64,000 nucleotides of DNA from UBA3263 sp964508865 (GCA_964508865.1 CAZDVP010000001.1:1-64000), one strand, 5' to 3'; shown: positions 23,143 to 32,074, numbered from the stretch's first letter. Notes: generated by a model from the sequence alone, not told the origin. Translations and numbers: made by a program.

Positions 23143-23619
23143 ATAGGGGTTAAGATGTTTCACTTTTACACAAAGTGAAACTATCTAACTAATTGATGAT
23201 TAAGGATATAACTAATTGAAAAATAGGGCGGAGGGTATGCAAGTCGGAGCGGAGACCGTATATATGCTCCGCCCCAAAATTTTGAGTTTCACTTTTGGAT
23301 TTTCAATACAATGAAAATTCACTGGAGACCACCAGCCATTCTCCCACTTGATTTAACAGCAATCCTGGGAATCCCTTCCAGTTCCGAACTCGTTAAGTCC
23401 TTCCCCAACTTCCATAGCCCCTCTCCGAATCTCGTTAAGTCAAATTTTACATCTGTACCACAAAAACCGCTAAATATCTTTTCCCAAAATTTTCCCCGGC
23501 CCCAAATTTTCAAGTCTCAATTTCCAGACCGATCACAAAAATTATCGTATTATGAGACTACTTTCAAAAATTATGTCTATCTTTGCACCACAAATTGACC
23601 TCGTACAAATTCAACTCAA
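23143..23619. other. Non-coding region upstream of the 23620 gene
   Basis: TTTCACTTT...AAAGTGAAA (about 23157-23179) is an inverted repeat. TATCTTTG (23578-23585) is a good -7 box for the 23620 gene, but no TTTG lies 20 bases before it, so the promoter may need an activator. A 95-residue frame at 23311-23598 overlaps this box and is not believed. Confidence 0.45.
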
Positions 23620-24594
23620 ATGAAATCACAGTTTCAGACCCTCTCTTTCCTCTCCCACTATACACCAAAATCCGACCTTGATCGTGAATTTATCGTCAGC
23701 TTTTTGGAGAAGAGATTCCGCATTACCCCAAAAACGCTCATATTCGCTCCAGAATCGACGAAAATAACCTTAGATACACAATCCTTCATCCAATGGTTTG
23801 AAAGCGGCCAGAGCGCAGGAAAAGTGGCAAAAATGGGCACTGATGTGATAATGATCGGAGACTGTAACATCACAGAAGCCAAAATCATCGGAAAATTGAC
23901 CAAATCAGGCATCGAAACGTGCTGTACTTCCGTAAACCACTCTGACATCTCTGAAGCCTCTGAAGAGGAGATTCGCAAATTTCAACTCGAACTTCTGAAG
24001 GCGCACCTCCAATTCAGTCCCGACACCCTTACCCTCACTCCCAAATACGTTCCCCAAAATGGCGAAAAAGTTGTCTTCTACAATTCCGACCGTTCCATGA
24101 GGGGCCTGGGAATTATCCGCAACATTGACCCCGATTCACAAGACGTAGAGTTTTTCTGCTATTTCATTTACCCTGGCCCTAACTGTCAGCGCAAAGTCGG
24201 CTACAATATGCACGAGTGTGGAATTGCAAACCTGATCGAGCATACTTTTGAACCAATGCTTGACGATGAGAAACGTTGTACCGAAGGGAATGGTATTGCG
24301 TGTTACCGTAGACTAAAGCGTGAACTGGAAGCAGAAGGTAAAATCTGGAAAGATAAGCTCAGAAGGGTGGAGCCGGCCCAACCATGTGTCGAAAAAGGAC
24401 AGATCTACTACTACATCAACGACAAACTGGAAGTGATTCAGGAAACGGAGAAGGGAACTCCTACCGGAAAGTTTCGTTACTATGCCGGCAATTACTTCCT
24501 TACCAGGGAAGCAGCTCTGAAGATGTTGAGCCGATGGAATGATTGTATTTGCGATTACTTGGCTTCTCCTACATGGCCCAATGTAGCAGACTAA
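23620..24594 (+). CDS. Unknown 324-aa protein opposite the replication gene
   Basis: Not recognised. N-terminal 110 residues are alpha/beta (TLIFAPESTKITLDTQSFIQ, then GTDVIMIGDCNI). The middle has GEKVVFYNSDRSMRGLGIIR, a small beta-barrel-like stretch. The C-terminus has a KGQIYYYIND segment and a helix. Its isolation on the plus strand, next to operator copies and the G-rich repeats, and its convergent layout with the replication gene suggest a regulatory or replication-control role; this is inference. Confidence 0.6.
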   Translation: MKSQFQTLSFLSHYTPKSDLDREFIVSFLEKRFRITPKTLIFAPESTKITLDTQSFIQWFESGQSAGKVAKMGTDVIMIGDCNITEAKIIGKLTKSGIETCCTSVNHSDISEASEEEIRKFQLELLKAHLQFSPDTLTLTPKYVPQNGEKVVFYNSDRSMRGLGIIRNIDPDSQDVEFFCYFIYPGPNCQRKVGYNMHECGIANLIEHTFEPMLDDEKRCTEGNGIACYRRLKRELEAEGKIWKDKLRRVEPAQPCVEKGQIYYYINDKLEVIQETEKGTPTGKFRYYAGNYFLTREAALKMLSRWNDCICDYLASPTWPNVAD

Positions 24595-24615
24595 CCTAAA
24601 CTTCCGGATATACTG

Positions 24616-24648
24616 CGCCCCCTACAGGATTGATTCTTGCAGGGGGCG
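24616..24648. terminator. Bidirectional terminator between convergent genes
   Basis: CGCCCCCT (24616-24623) and AGGGGGCG (24641-24648) form eight GC-rich pairs between the plus gene ending at 24594 and the minus gene ending at 24655. Confidence 0.75.
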
Positions 24649-24654
24649 TAACAT

Positions 24655-26631
24655 TTATTTGAATTGGGAGATCGTATCGCTGGCTAAGGAATCGTCATAG
24701 CCATGAGCGACATTCCAACGATGAACTTTTCGAGCAGAGAAAAGGTTCTTAGTCATCTTCACATCTGAGCCTTGAATCTGACGTTCCGTTTGCGATAAGG
24801 TAGCAAGAAATTCTTCGACTGGTATCTCTTGCTCGTTGCACCACATCACTACCGAGCCTTTGTAGATATATCCTGGGAGAGAGCGGCCTTCTACTCGCTG
24901 TTGTTCGGTATTGGTGAAATACTCCGGTCGATACTCTGAGTCAAATCCAACGAAGGTCTGGTAAAATCTACGGATAATCGTTTCGATGGGAGTCAACCTC
25001 TCTTCGGCTCCATTCTCCATGAGATTTTTAGTAAACGCTCTGTCAAGTCGGGTCTCGGCTGCAATCTCTGAACGAGTCTTGGGAACTGGAGTGTTCTCAA
25101 TAACCGTAGCCTCGATGTTCCGAAAGCGTTTCAAAGAGACCTTTAACCCACGCTTGCCATCGACCTCAGCCTCTTCCCAATCGAAGATGAAATGAGGTTG
25201 GAGATCTTCGATGGATGTGAAGCCAAGTTTGTAGGTGCCGTATGAATCCTCATACACCCCCTTCTCAACGGCACCGGCCATATCGTCATAGATTTGCTCG
25301 GCCAGTTTCAAAAGGTCTTCTACTGGAAGTACAGCATCAATCATTTTGAGGTCGTTGATAGAGTCGCTTTCAATCGGATCTCCATTCTCGTCATAATCCC
25401 TCGTATCGTAGTTCTCGGCATAGAGATCCCAGCAACCCCACCAAAACAGATTGATGAATAATTTAACTGGAGAATCGTATGTGACAGCCGGATCAAGAGA
25501 TGCAGTTATTTTCTGTGCTTCCGATTCAGTGAAGTAAGGCTTGGTCTTATAGGGATTGTTGATTTTAGGTTTAACCTGGGAAATACGAGTGGAACGTTTT
25601 CCAAAGGGTTCTTCACCATTCAATTCAACAATTCCCAGAGAATCCTCAAATTCTTCAGAATCCGAAGAAGGCTGGAAGCCTTCCACATTGGATAGGGGTT
25701 TAAGGGGGAAGTCCTCTTCCCCCTTTTCAACAGGCGAAGCTGGTTTATTATTTATTTTATTATATATATTATTACTGTTGTGCAGAAATGCACAGCTTTT
25801 TGGCCCTTCGGTGTGCATTTCTGCACACCCCCCTGTGTAAAAATGCACAGCCAGTTGAGCCAAAGTGCAGAGCAAATTCTGGTCAATTTTGGTGTTTTCT
25901 GAGAAACTCCCAGTGTAAAATGACTCTTTCATGGATTCGTACTCATCGTTGTGCATTTCTGCACAGGGAGTGGTAGAAAATACCATATCAAAAGTGGTTT
26001 TGTCTGTGCATTTTTGCACAATCTCTGCGAACTGCTGAAGAAATCTGTGCATTTTTACACCGGTGTGTGTGCTTTTACACATAGTTGTGTATTTCTGCAC
26101 ACCGTTGTGTATTTCTGCACAACTTTCGCTTTCTGAATCGTTTTGCTGTGCATTTTTACACACCTCTGTGTATTTTTGCACAGGGTTGAGCATAATTGAC
26201 GATCCTTGTAGGCCGGCAAGTTCTTTTCGACACCCTTGCTCTATGGCTCCTTCCAGTGCTGAGATTCCTTCTTTTTTGAATCGCTGGGTGAAAGAGTTCT
26301 GTTCTGTGTAATCAAGGGACTCGAAGTGTTTGACAAGACTGACAAATTCATCGCCATTAAAGATGATGGCATTGGGCCGCGTCTTAATTAGTCCAAGACC
26401 TTCCAGTTTCGCAAGAGAAGCGGTAACTGTTCGCCGGTTGAGACCGAGAATTTCACTTATACGTTTTTGGCTTACAAATATTGTTTGCTCCAGTAATGAA
26501 GTCTTCATTTGCTGACGATACTCATCCGCCAGATAGATGAGTATGATTTTGTCCGGAGCGGATTCTGCCAACTGAAAAATCGCTTTGTAGTATAATCCGT
26601 ACCGAACTGTTTTTGGTTCAGGATTTGACAT
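24655..26631 (-). CDS. Replication initiator protein with internal origin
   Basis: 658 residues from MSNPEPKTVRYGLYY. Residues 45-95 form a winged helix (QKRISEILGLNRRTVTASLA, then KLEGLGLIKTR) like the N-terminal DNA-binding domain of phage O-type and plasmid Rep initiators. Residues about 150-300 are a low-complexity linker in which CAEMHN, VQKYT and similar words recur, because the DNA below is an iteron array. An acidic segment (about 315-350) and a C-terminal globular part follow. The layout, initiator gene carrying its own iterons and an AT-rich block, is that of lambda O. A second in-frame ATG lies at 26643. Confidence 0.7.
   Translation of the reverse strand: MSNPEPKTVRYGLYYKAIFQLAESAPDKIILIYLADEYRQQMKTSLLEQTIFVSQKRISEILGLNRRTVTASLAKLEGLGLIKTRPNAIIFNGDEFVSLVKHFESLDYTEQNSFTQRFKKEGISALEGAIEQGCRKELAGLQGSSIMLNPVQKYTEVCKNAQQNDSESESCAEIHNGVQKYTTMCKSTHTGVKMHRFLQQFAEIVQKCTDKTTFDMVFSTTPCAEMHNDEYESMKESFYTGSFSENTKIDQNLLCTLAQLAVHFYTGGCAEMHTEGPKSCAFLHNSNNIYNKINNKPASPVEKGEEDFPLKPLSNVEGFQPSSDSEEFEDSLGIVELNGEEPFGKRSTRISQVKPKINNPYKTKPYFTESEAQKITASLDPAVTYDSPVKLFINLFWWGCWDLYAENYDTRDYDENGDPIESDSINDLKMIDAVLPVEDLLKLAEQIYDDMAGAVEKGVYEDSYGTYKLGFTSIEDLQPHFIFDWEEAEVDGKRGLKVSLKRFRNIEATVIENTPVPKTRSEIAAETRLDRAFTKNLMENGAEERLTPIETIIRRFYQTFVGFDSEYRPEYFTNTEQQRVEGRSLPGYIYKGSVVMWCNEQEIPVEEFLATLSQTERQIQGSDVKMTKNLFSARKVHRWNVAHGYDDSLASDTISQFK
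25742..25778. other. AT-rich block next to iterons, probable unwinding element
   Basis: Thirty-seven bases with almost only A and T (TTATTATTTATTTTATTATA and on) directly abut the first iteron. In lambda the AT-rich part of ori lies beside the O-binding iterons in the same way. It encodes an Asn/Ile/Lys-rich stretch of the initiator. Confidence 0.6.
25779..26182. repeat. Eleven 16-bp palindromic iterons, probable replication origin
   Basis: Consensus TGTGCATTTCTGCACA. Copies start at 25779 (inverted), 25812, 25834 (inverted), 25950, 26005, 26046, 26066, 26086, 26106, 26147 and 26167. In the right half the spacing is 20, 20, 20, 41 and 20 bases, that is two or four helical turns, so a protein would bind on one face of the DNA. 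The copies vary at the fifth position (C or T) and in the centre. The array lies wholly inside the initiator gene. Confidence 0.8.
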
Positions 26632-26794
26632 AGCGCATTTCAATTTTTCGGTTGATCATCTGTTTTATTTTGGTATAGCCATGCTTTTTGGCATACCGGC
26701 CCACATTGGTGTTGTTCGGGACAAGCCAGGGGTTGTCTTCGGAAAATGCTTTTGCCATTTCATCGAAGGTCATCTGTGATTTAAGTTTATCCAT
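26618..26794 (-). CDS. Small protein upstream of initiator, 58 aa
   Basis: From ATG 26794 to TGA 26618, overlapping the start of the initiator gene. The sequence (MTFDEMAKAF..., then NPWLVPNNTNVGRYAKKHGY) is well formed and resembles a short conserved protein seen beside replication genes of Bacteroidales elements. Leader motif CAACTATTC lies about 25 bases upstream. Confidence 0.6.
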   Translation of the reverse strand: MDKLKSQMTFDEMAKAFSEDNPWLVPNNTNVGRYAKKHGYTKIKQMINRKIEMRYVKS

Positions 26795-26869
26795 TTTGAG
26801 GAGTTTCTGCTGTATATGAATAGTTGAAGTTTACCATGTAGGTTTCAGTTAACCGAGTTTTTATTCGAT

Positions 26870-26897
26870 TAAAAATGGCCGGCCATAAGACCGGCCA
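26870..26897 (-). terminator. Intrinsic terminator of the channel gene
   Basis: TGGCCGG (26876-26882) pairs with CCGGCCA (26891-26897); on the minus strand five Ts follow. Confidence 0.75.
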
Positions 26898-26910
26898 CCC
26901 AATAGTCAAG

Positions 26911-27489
26911 TTATCGGACTTTGCCTATTTTATAGATAATACCTCCGATGAAATTTCCCACTACTGTTCCGATATAGGCTAATGCAGCTGACCAGGATAA
27001 CGCCTCCCAACCAACGGAGTAGTAGAAGGCATCAGCGACTGAGTGGGTAAATCCGCAAAGCACAAATGCCGGGATTCCGATAAGCAATGGCCAAGGGGTT
27101 TTCTTCCAAGTGCTGACGGCCAATGTCATTATGTAACCGCAACCGGCACCTCTCGCCATACATTCCAGGAATCCCCAATCTGTACGTTGCTCGACGATGG
27201 ATTGACAACTGCTGATAATGTCCGGATTGAATGAAGTCCAGAATGACATCAAGATACAGCCGATAATATTTCCGATAAGGACGATGAGTGAGAGCAGTAC
27301 GTCTGAAAATTCCTTTGTACGTTTGATTGCTCCAGTGTAGAGCACGAAACTGAACGTGCATACCGACATGAGACCGATGCTGAATAGGACTGCTCCTAAT
27401 GGGCCGGGGTACTGGAGGCTCATATAAGCCCCCAGCGATATTGCGGCCCCGCCCAGCATAAGGTTTAGGATTTGTTTAATGATTTTCAT
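26911..27489 (-). CDS. Formate/nitrite transporter (FNT) family channel
   Basis: 192 residues with six hydrophobic segments (about 8-25, 30-51, 62-84, 106-126, 133-153, 166-187), the FNT topology. Family hallmarks: GAVLFSIGLMSV...LYTG in TM2 and its loop, FVLCGFTHSVADAF with the central pore His (H149), and IGTVVGNFIGG in the last helix. FNT pentamers conduct formate, nitrite, hydrosulfide or lactate across the inner membrane. It is shorter than the bacterial members (about 260-285 residues). As a phage gene it may be a metabolic gene that lets the infected anaerobe export formate; substrate unproven. Confidence 0.75.
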   Translation of the reverse strand: MKIIKQILNLMLGGAAISLGAYMSLQYPGPLGAVLFSIGLMSVCTFSFVLYTGAIKRTKEFSDVLLSLIVLIGNIIGCILMSFWTSFNPDIISSCQSIVEQRTDWGFLECMARGAGCGYIMTLAVSTWKKTPWPLLIGIPAFVLCGFTHSVADAFYYSVGWEALSWSAALAYIGTVVGNFIGGIIYKIGKVR

Positions 27490-27500
27490 ATATTTCGTTG

Positions 27501-27866
27501 TTAGATGAATATTGCTACTACGATGATGATGCTGATGCTTGGGAGTTCCATGTCACTCACTGGTTCGAGGATCTGTGCCCTTGTGCGTTTCCAAAATGCA
27601 GCACGTTTATGGGCACTATGGAGTTTAGCCATTTCTGTGTGCCATTCTTCGATTTCTTTGAATGGGTTACGGTTGTTTCGGACCGGATATGGAGATTCAA
27701 CTGAATCTTGTATTTGCCGATTGAGAGCTTCGAGTTGAACGGTAAGCGTTTCAATTGATTGTTGTTGTGCGGCTATTACTTCGTTGAGCTGATCAACGGC
27801 TTCAACAACTGCGCAACACGACTGACCAAAGGCCAGTGCAATGGCTGTGAGGACGGAAGACATCAT
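27501..27866 (-). CDS. Coiled-coil protein with hydrophobic ends, 121 aa
   Basis: Residues 1-22 are hydrophobic and could be a signal or anchor, 24-52 form a coiled coil (DQLNEVIAAQQQSIETLTVQ), and the last 14 residues are again hydrophobic (SISIIIVVAIFI). The start overlaps the upstream stop (ATGATGA). This shape recalls spanin or Rz-like proteins, but other lysis genes are not adjacent, so the role stays open. Confidence 0.5.
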   Translation of the reverse strand: MMSSVLTAIALAFGQSCCAVVEAVDQLNEVIAAQQQSIETLTVQLEALNRQIQDSVESPYPVRNNRNPFKEIEEWHTEMAKLHSAHKRAAFWKRTRAQILEPVSDMELPSISIIIVVAIFI

Positions 27867-28072
27867 AACTGGAAGGGATTTGGATTTATTAGTGTGAAGT
27901 AATCTTTAATACACTTGGGAGTGTACTTCTTGTCATTTGCATGAGCCTCACATTCTTTGCGAATTGGGCATTGTTTACACTTTTCTTCGTGTAGTGCAAT
28001 GATCACGCGAAACATTGCGTATAGCACTCCCAGTAGAAAGAGGACTGCTACAATTCCGATGAGTATTTTCAT
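27863..28072 (-). CDS. Small membrane-anchored Cys-rich protein, 69 aa
   Basis: One N-terminal membrane helix (IGIVAVLFLLGVLYAMFRVI), then CKQCPIRKEC and a further C. Overlaps both neighbours by four bases. Function unknown. Confidence 0.55.
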   Translation of the reverse strand: MKILIGIVAVLFLLGVLYAMFRVIIALHEEKCKQCPIRKECEAHANDKKYTPKCIKDYFTLINPNPFQL

Positions 28073-28434
28073 TTTGGTTTGATTTTGGTAAAGTCGGTTT
28101 TGATAAGAAGGTCAATATTGCGAATCATCTCCTGGCAAACGGCGGCATCTTCATAGTGTTCACTACGAACTGCCGTTTCAAGGACATTAAAGAGATAGGG
28201 TCTAAGAGCTGCCAGGATATAATGTAGACACGCGGAATCGTGATTGGCCCGGATATTCCATGTCTCGTATATCTCCTTTTGAAAGTTTGCGATGTCGGAA
28301 TACTGTTTGCTGACTTTTTTAGCAAGTCTTTCCATTGTTTTTCTTTGGGCTATTCGAGTTTCACGAATCTCGATAAGCAACCTAATGATTGCTAACGCCA
28401 GCAGACCCATAAGTCCGAGATTAAAAATTGACAT
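28069..28434 (-). CDS. Membrane-anchored helical protein, 121 aa
   Basis: N-terminal hydrophobic helix (LGLMGLLALAIIRLLIEI) followed by charged helices with coiled-coil character. Operon partner of the two genes downstream. Not recognised. Confidence 0.5.
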   Translation of the reverse strand: MSIFNLGLMGLLALAIIRLLIEIRETRIAQRKTMERLAKKVSKQYSDIANFQKEIYETWNIRANHDSACLHYILAALRPYLFNVLETAVRSEHYEDAAVCQEMIRNIDLLIKTDFTKIKPK

Positions 28435-28978
28435 ACATTTCCTCTTTGTTGATAAAACTTTCGCACATTTCGCTTCCTATGGTATATTTTTTGGGTATGC
28501 GGTTCCACGGCCCATTGGGTTCTGATATTTCTGGGCGGTACCAAAAACAGTGGTAACGGTCGAAACAGCCTTTGGAATTGCAATATGGAGCGCAATATTC
28601 TTTTATCCGGAAGTAGGTTTCAGCGGATATGAAGCGATATTGGTCTGGCAATAGCTGAGAGAAAGCTGCCGGCACCCTTGCTTTGAAGACTGGAGCAATG
28701 CAAGTGACGATTTCTTTGTTCGTCATATCATACGCAAACGTGATACCTCTTCTCCGAATGTTACGGCGGTCTATCTCCCTACGGTCAGGCGCAAAAGCAT
28801 ATAACGCCCCTGAAACGATGGCCGTTCCTGGAGTCGGGTCTTCGATATAACCCTTCCAGTACGCGCAATCGAAACAAAGGCGTTCTGCTCTCATCCTTTT
28901 ACTGATACCTTTGTAGGCACAGTAAAGGTCGAGATCAAATATTTGTCCGCAATGTGTGCAATGAATTTGCTGCGCCAT
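28421..28978 (-). CDS. Cys-rich zinc-binding protein, 185 aa
   Basis: IHCTHCGQIFDLDLYC at the start and LCFDCAYWKGY soon after give a probable zinc site; a second Cys-rich patch lies at about 135-150 (YCAPYCNSKGCFDRYHC). Overlaps the next gene by 14 bases. Not recognised. Confidence 0.55.
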   Translation of the reverse strand: MAQQIHCTHCGQIFDLDLYCAYKGISKRMRAERLCFDCAYWKGYIEDPTPGTAIVSGALYAFAPDRREIDRRNIRRRGITFAYDMTNKEIVTCIAPVFKARVPAAFSQLLPDQYRFISAETYFRIKEYCAPYCNSKGCFDRYHCFWYRPEISEPNGPWNRIPKKYTIGSEMCESFINKEEMYVNF

Positions 28979-29066
28979 GCCCTTGCCAAACTATTACCAT
29001 AGTCGGTATTGTGCTTAATGTGAAGATGCAAGGGCGCATAATGCGCTTCAATTTGTGGGTGACGAG
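28979..29066. other. Short gap with inverted repeats
   Basis: CCCTTGC at the left pairs with GCAAGGG near 29028, and GCGCATAATGCGC (about 29035-29047) is a small palindrome. It lies next to the recombinase gene, where an attachment site could be, but no core repeat was identified. Confidence 0.3.
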
Positions 29067-29654
29067 TTAAACGTCTATAGAGTTGAAGATATTGTTAATC
29101 TCCGATTGAGTGATCCCAATATAGGTTTTTGTGGTCTGAATACTGGTATGATTCAGAATCTTATTAAGCAGAATGAGGCTTTCAGCACTTCTATTTTGTG
29201 ACTCATACACATATCGGCCGAATGTTTTTCGGAATGTGTGGGTGGAGAAATGATCAATCTTCAGTTTGTATTTGGTCTTAAAGGCTTTTAACCGCTGATT
29301 GATATACTGGATGGTAACAGGCTTTTCCGGATCGAAACTTGGAAGAATAAAATCTTTCATGTCGGGTCGGCCACATAATTCATAAAGTTCTCTGAATTTT
29401 TTCTGAACTGACGGGTTCAGGGGAATATTTCGAGCCTTTTTGGTTTTTTTCTCCACTACGTTAATGGAAGTCTTGTTTAACAGATCCTTCCATCTGAACT
29501 GGATAACGTCACTCACACGGCAAGCGGTACAAAATGAGACACGAGCATACATCTCCCATTTGTATTTACCATCAGCGTGAAGACAGTCCAAAAATCTCTT
29601 ATACTCTTCGTGATCAAGATGTTCGCTGGTTGTTAATTGACTTTTCTTTGCCAT
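29067..29654 (-). CDS. Tyrosine recombinase, catalytic domain only
   Basis: 195 residues with the full active-site set: R46 (ACRVSDV), Lys near 70, H139 and R142 (HTFRKTFG), H169 (LNHTSIQ) and Y178 (TYIG). The usual N-terminal core-binding domain is almost missing: the catalytic part begins within 25 residues. It may integrate the phage, resolve multimers or flip DNA. It has its own promoter at 29675-29705. Confidence 0.8.
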   Translation of the reverse strand: MAKKSQLTTSEHLDHEEYKRFLDCLHADGKYKWEMYARVSFCTACRVSDVIQFRWKDLLNKTSINVVEKKTKKARNIPLNPSVQKKFRELYELCGRPDMKDFILPSFDPEKPVTIQYINQRLKAFKTKYKLKIDHFSTHTFRKTFGRYVYESQNRSAESLILLNKILNHTSIQTTKTYIGITQSEINNIFNSIDV

Positions 29655-29674
29655 AGTGTTTCAGTTTTATATTG

Positions 29675-29705
29675 CAAAGTTAGAAAAAGAAACTGATATA
29701 ACAAA
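29675..29705 (-). promoter_or_regulatory. Bacteroidetes-type promoter for the recombinase
   Basis: TTTG (29705-29702), 19 bases, TAACTTTG (29682-29675), about 20 bases before the ATG of the recombinase. Confidence 0.7.
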
Positions 29706-29777
29706 GAAATAGCACGAAAAAATGTGCTTTTGAGGCAATATTTTTCGCGCTATAATTTTAGATGAAATGATGTCTGA

Positions 29778-31709
29778 TTACAAATCTTTGAATTGATCAA
29801 GCGTAAGTATTGAAATTCCAAGCGATTTAGCCTTTGCCATCTTGGATGATGTGGAGTTCATGTCAGCCACGATGAGATGCGTGGTTTTCTTAGAAACTCC
29901 ACTGACAATTTCTCCACCGTTAGCAACGATGTCCCCCTCCAGCTCTTTGTCACGGACTCCAGTGAAGCATACTTTCATTCCTTGATATTTTGTACCAGTC
30001 GGCTGGGCCGGTTTTTCACGAGGGAGAATGACAAGTCTGTTTTCTGTGATGAAATCATAAAATTTTTGGATCCCTTTGAAGAACGATTGCCAGGTCTTAG
30101 ACAGGGTAGCCAAATCTTCAGACGTTAGGTTATCAGTCCTTGCTCTGCCGATGATAAACTTGAACTCGTCTTCTGGACTTAGTTCCTCCAGAATCTTTTT
30201 GGCTTTGACCTGTCCGATGCCCTCGAAACAGTCTGAAGCGTGCATGAGTTTTGTTACCTCAACACCTTCTCTGATTTTGGAGTTTGTGGTGAGGATAACG
30301 TTGGCGATACTGTCTCCGATTCCTTCAATGTCCGTTAGCTCTTCGTATGTTATGTCGAGAAATTCTCGTAACGAGCGATAACCGGCATTGAAGATTCTTG
30401 TTAGGGTTTCCTCCCCCATGTTCTCGGCTTCAAGTATTGAATAGAAGAATATGATTTTGGAGAGGGTGCGGCCACGACATTCGAGATTAGGACATCGCAA
30501 CTCTACCTTAGATTCATTCCATGTAAGAGAGGATCCACAATGCGGACACACTTGTAAGCCATTCCACATCGCCAGGATGGATTCTTTGGCGGCTGGCTCA
30601 ATCGTATGGAGTATTTTGGGTATCACCCCACCGGATCTTGTGACTTCCACGATGGCTCCCGGTGCGATTCGGTTTTCTTGAATGTATCGAGCATTATATC
30701 CGGTCGGATTCTCCATCTCACAATCTCCAGTGTCAACCATGTCGATTTTAACTACTGGTTTAAGGGCACCGATTTTGCTTATAGCCCAATTTACTTCTTT
30801 AACCTTGGTCGTAAAGGTGTCAGTAAAACTGGGGTGTTTGTACGCTATTGCATAGTTGGGATTGCCACTGGTGGCTTTGCGCCCAAGCCTTTCCCATTGC
30901 TCCAGGTCATTGACATATATGACAAGGCCGTCGATGAAGTATTTGTTAGACCACTCTTGGAAGAGGTTGTACAGGATTTCTTGCGTGAGTTTGTCGGCAG
31001 TTGTAGTCAAAGCCAGACATTCCTGATTGTAGGTACCTGTGAGTAATTTGTACAACTCATAGTATGTGTCAAATTCATGCAGCGATTGTTCATCTACACC
31101 ATATCGCACGAAAGATGTGTGTTGCAGTTCATCTGCTGGCGTGTCTCTGTTGAGGAAACCGGCCACAGTGTTGCGTGGAGATTTGTATTTCTCCTGAGAG
31201 TATGGGGAAATCTTTCCGGCAAAAAATGTGTCCCAGGCAAAGCGGCTGAAGACCAATTCGCCATAGGTGTAGCGAATATCTTTCGGTAAGCTGTTCTGCA
31301 TGATGTTTCCGATTTTCCGTGCGTGTAAGGTACAGTCTTGTCCTTCGTTTTCCGCACCTCCTCTGGAAAATGCTTGTTTGGTCTTCTGGTCAAAGAGCAG
31401 AGAAAGACCATCATACTTGGGAGTAATCACCAGAGAGGGGTTTTTGATACCCAATGATTTTACCCAATTCTGAAGGTCATCTAAGTTCTTTACTTTATCG
31501 AGTGATTTCATGGGCACCGGCAGCTTGGTTTTTCTGTTGATGCTTACTGTAACCGGCTCAATTTGTGAGAACCAAGAGTTATTGGGGTCAAGTGCTCGGA
31601 GTTCGTCAACGAGTTTGTCGTATTCGCCATCTGAAATCTTGGGACAACCACGACGATACAGGTTGTTGTGATACTTGATGCTTTCAAGTAGTTTATCAAT
31701 CTTATTCAT
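29778..31709 (-). CDS. ligA: NAD-dependent DNA ligase
   Basis: 643 residues, the full bacterial length. The Ia-like start (YHNNLYRRGCPKISDGEYDK) binds NMN. The adenylation motif is KYDGLS with nucleophile Lys98. An OB fold follows (VEVTRSGGVIPKI), then a four-Cys zinc finger (CPHCGSSL...CPNLECRG), helix-hairpin-helix repeats (LTDIEGIGDSIANVI) and a C-terminal BRCT domain (KVCFTGVRDKELE). It seals nicks in replicating phage DNA. No domain is missing. Confidence 0.92.
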   Translation of the reverse strand: MNKIDKLLESIKYHNNLYRRGCPKISDGEYDKLVDELRALDPNNSWFSQIEPVTVSINRKTKLPVPMKSLDKVKNLDDLQNWVKSLGIKNPSLVITPKYDGLSLLFDQKTKQAFSRGGAENEGQDCTLHARKIGNIMQNSLPKDIRYTYGELVFSRFAWDTFFAGKISPYSQEKYKSPRNTVAGFLNRDTPADELQHTSFVRYGVDEQSLHEFDTYYELYKLLTGTYNQECLALTTTADKLTQEILYNLFQEWSNKYFIDGLVIYVNDLEQWERLGRKATSGNPNYAIAYKHPSFTDTFTTKVKEVNWAISKIGALKPVVKIDMVDTGDCEMENPTGYNARYIQENRIAPGAIVEVTRSGGVIPKILHTIEPAAKESILAMWNGLQVCPHCGSSLTWNESKVELRCPNLECRGRTLSKIIFFYSILEAENMGEETLTRIFNAGYRSLREFLDITYEELTDIEGIGDSIANVILTTNSKIREGVEVTKLMHASDCFEGIGQVKAKKILEELSPEDEFKFIIGRARTDNLTSEDLATLSKTWQSFFKGIQKFYDFITENRLVILPREKPAQPTGTKYQGMKVCFTGVRDKELEGDIVANGGEIVSGVSKKTTHLIVADMNSTSSKMAKAKSLGISILTLDQFKDL

Positions 31710-32061
31710 GTGATGTAGGTGCTAAAACATTGATAGTTGCCTCAACGAGGTAGAAATTACTATCGTAATCATGGTCTCTTACTTCACACTCAACAACATC
31801 TTCCCAGTTAGCTTCTTCGATTAGTCGATTTTTTACATTTCGGATAATTGTTTGGAGCATTTGGTCTCTTTCGGATTCAATGATTCCGTCAATGATGTGT
31901 TTTGGCACCATCTGTGAGAAACGTGCTTTCCTTACATCATATCGACGTTCATGTAGCGATGAGAAGTCGAGTTGATTTGTATCTGGAGCAAAGGCATCCG
32001 AAGATAGTTTTTTGGCTATCTTCATAAGCCATTTGGCAATGAAATCTTTGATTTTTTTCAT
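31702..32061 (-). CDS. Hypothetical protein, 119 aa
   Basis: Basic N-terminal helix (KDFIAKWLMKIAKKLSSDAF), then an acidic helical part. Its stop overlaps the ligase start by eight bases, so the two are coupled. Not recognised. Confidence 0.5.
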   Translation of the reverse strand: MKKIKDFIAKWLMKIAKKLSSDAFAPDTNQLDFSSLHERRYDVRKARFSQMVPKHIIDGIIESERDQMLQTIIRNVKNRLIEEANWEDVVECEVRDHDYDSNFYLVEATINVLAPTSHE

Positions 32062-32074
32062 AAGGCATGATTAT

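Noticed and set aside
23311..23598. 95-residue plus-strand frame before the 23620 gene
   Set aside because: Ser/Pro/Phe-rich, and it covers the -7 box at 23578. A real gene is possible but not supported.
27501..28434. Spanin/holin cassette
   Set aside because: The hydrophobic and coiled-coil segments are suggestive, but there is no lipobox, the endolysin lies 27 kb away, and the neighbours are the channel and recombinase genes.
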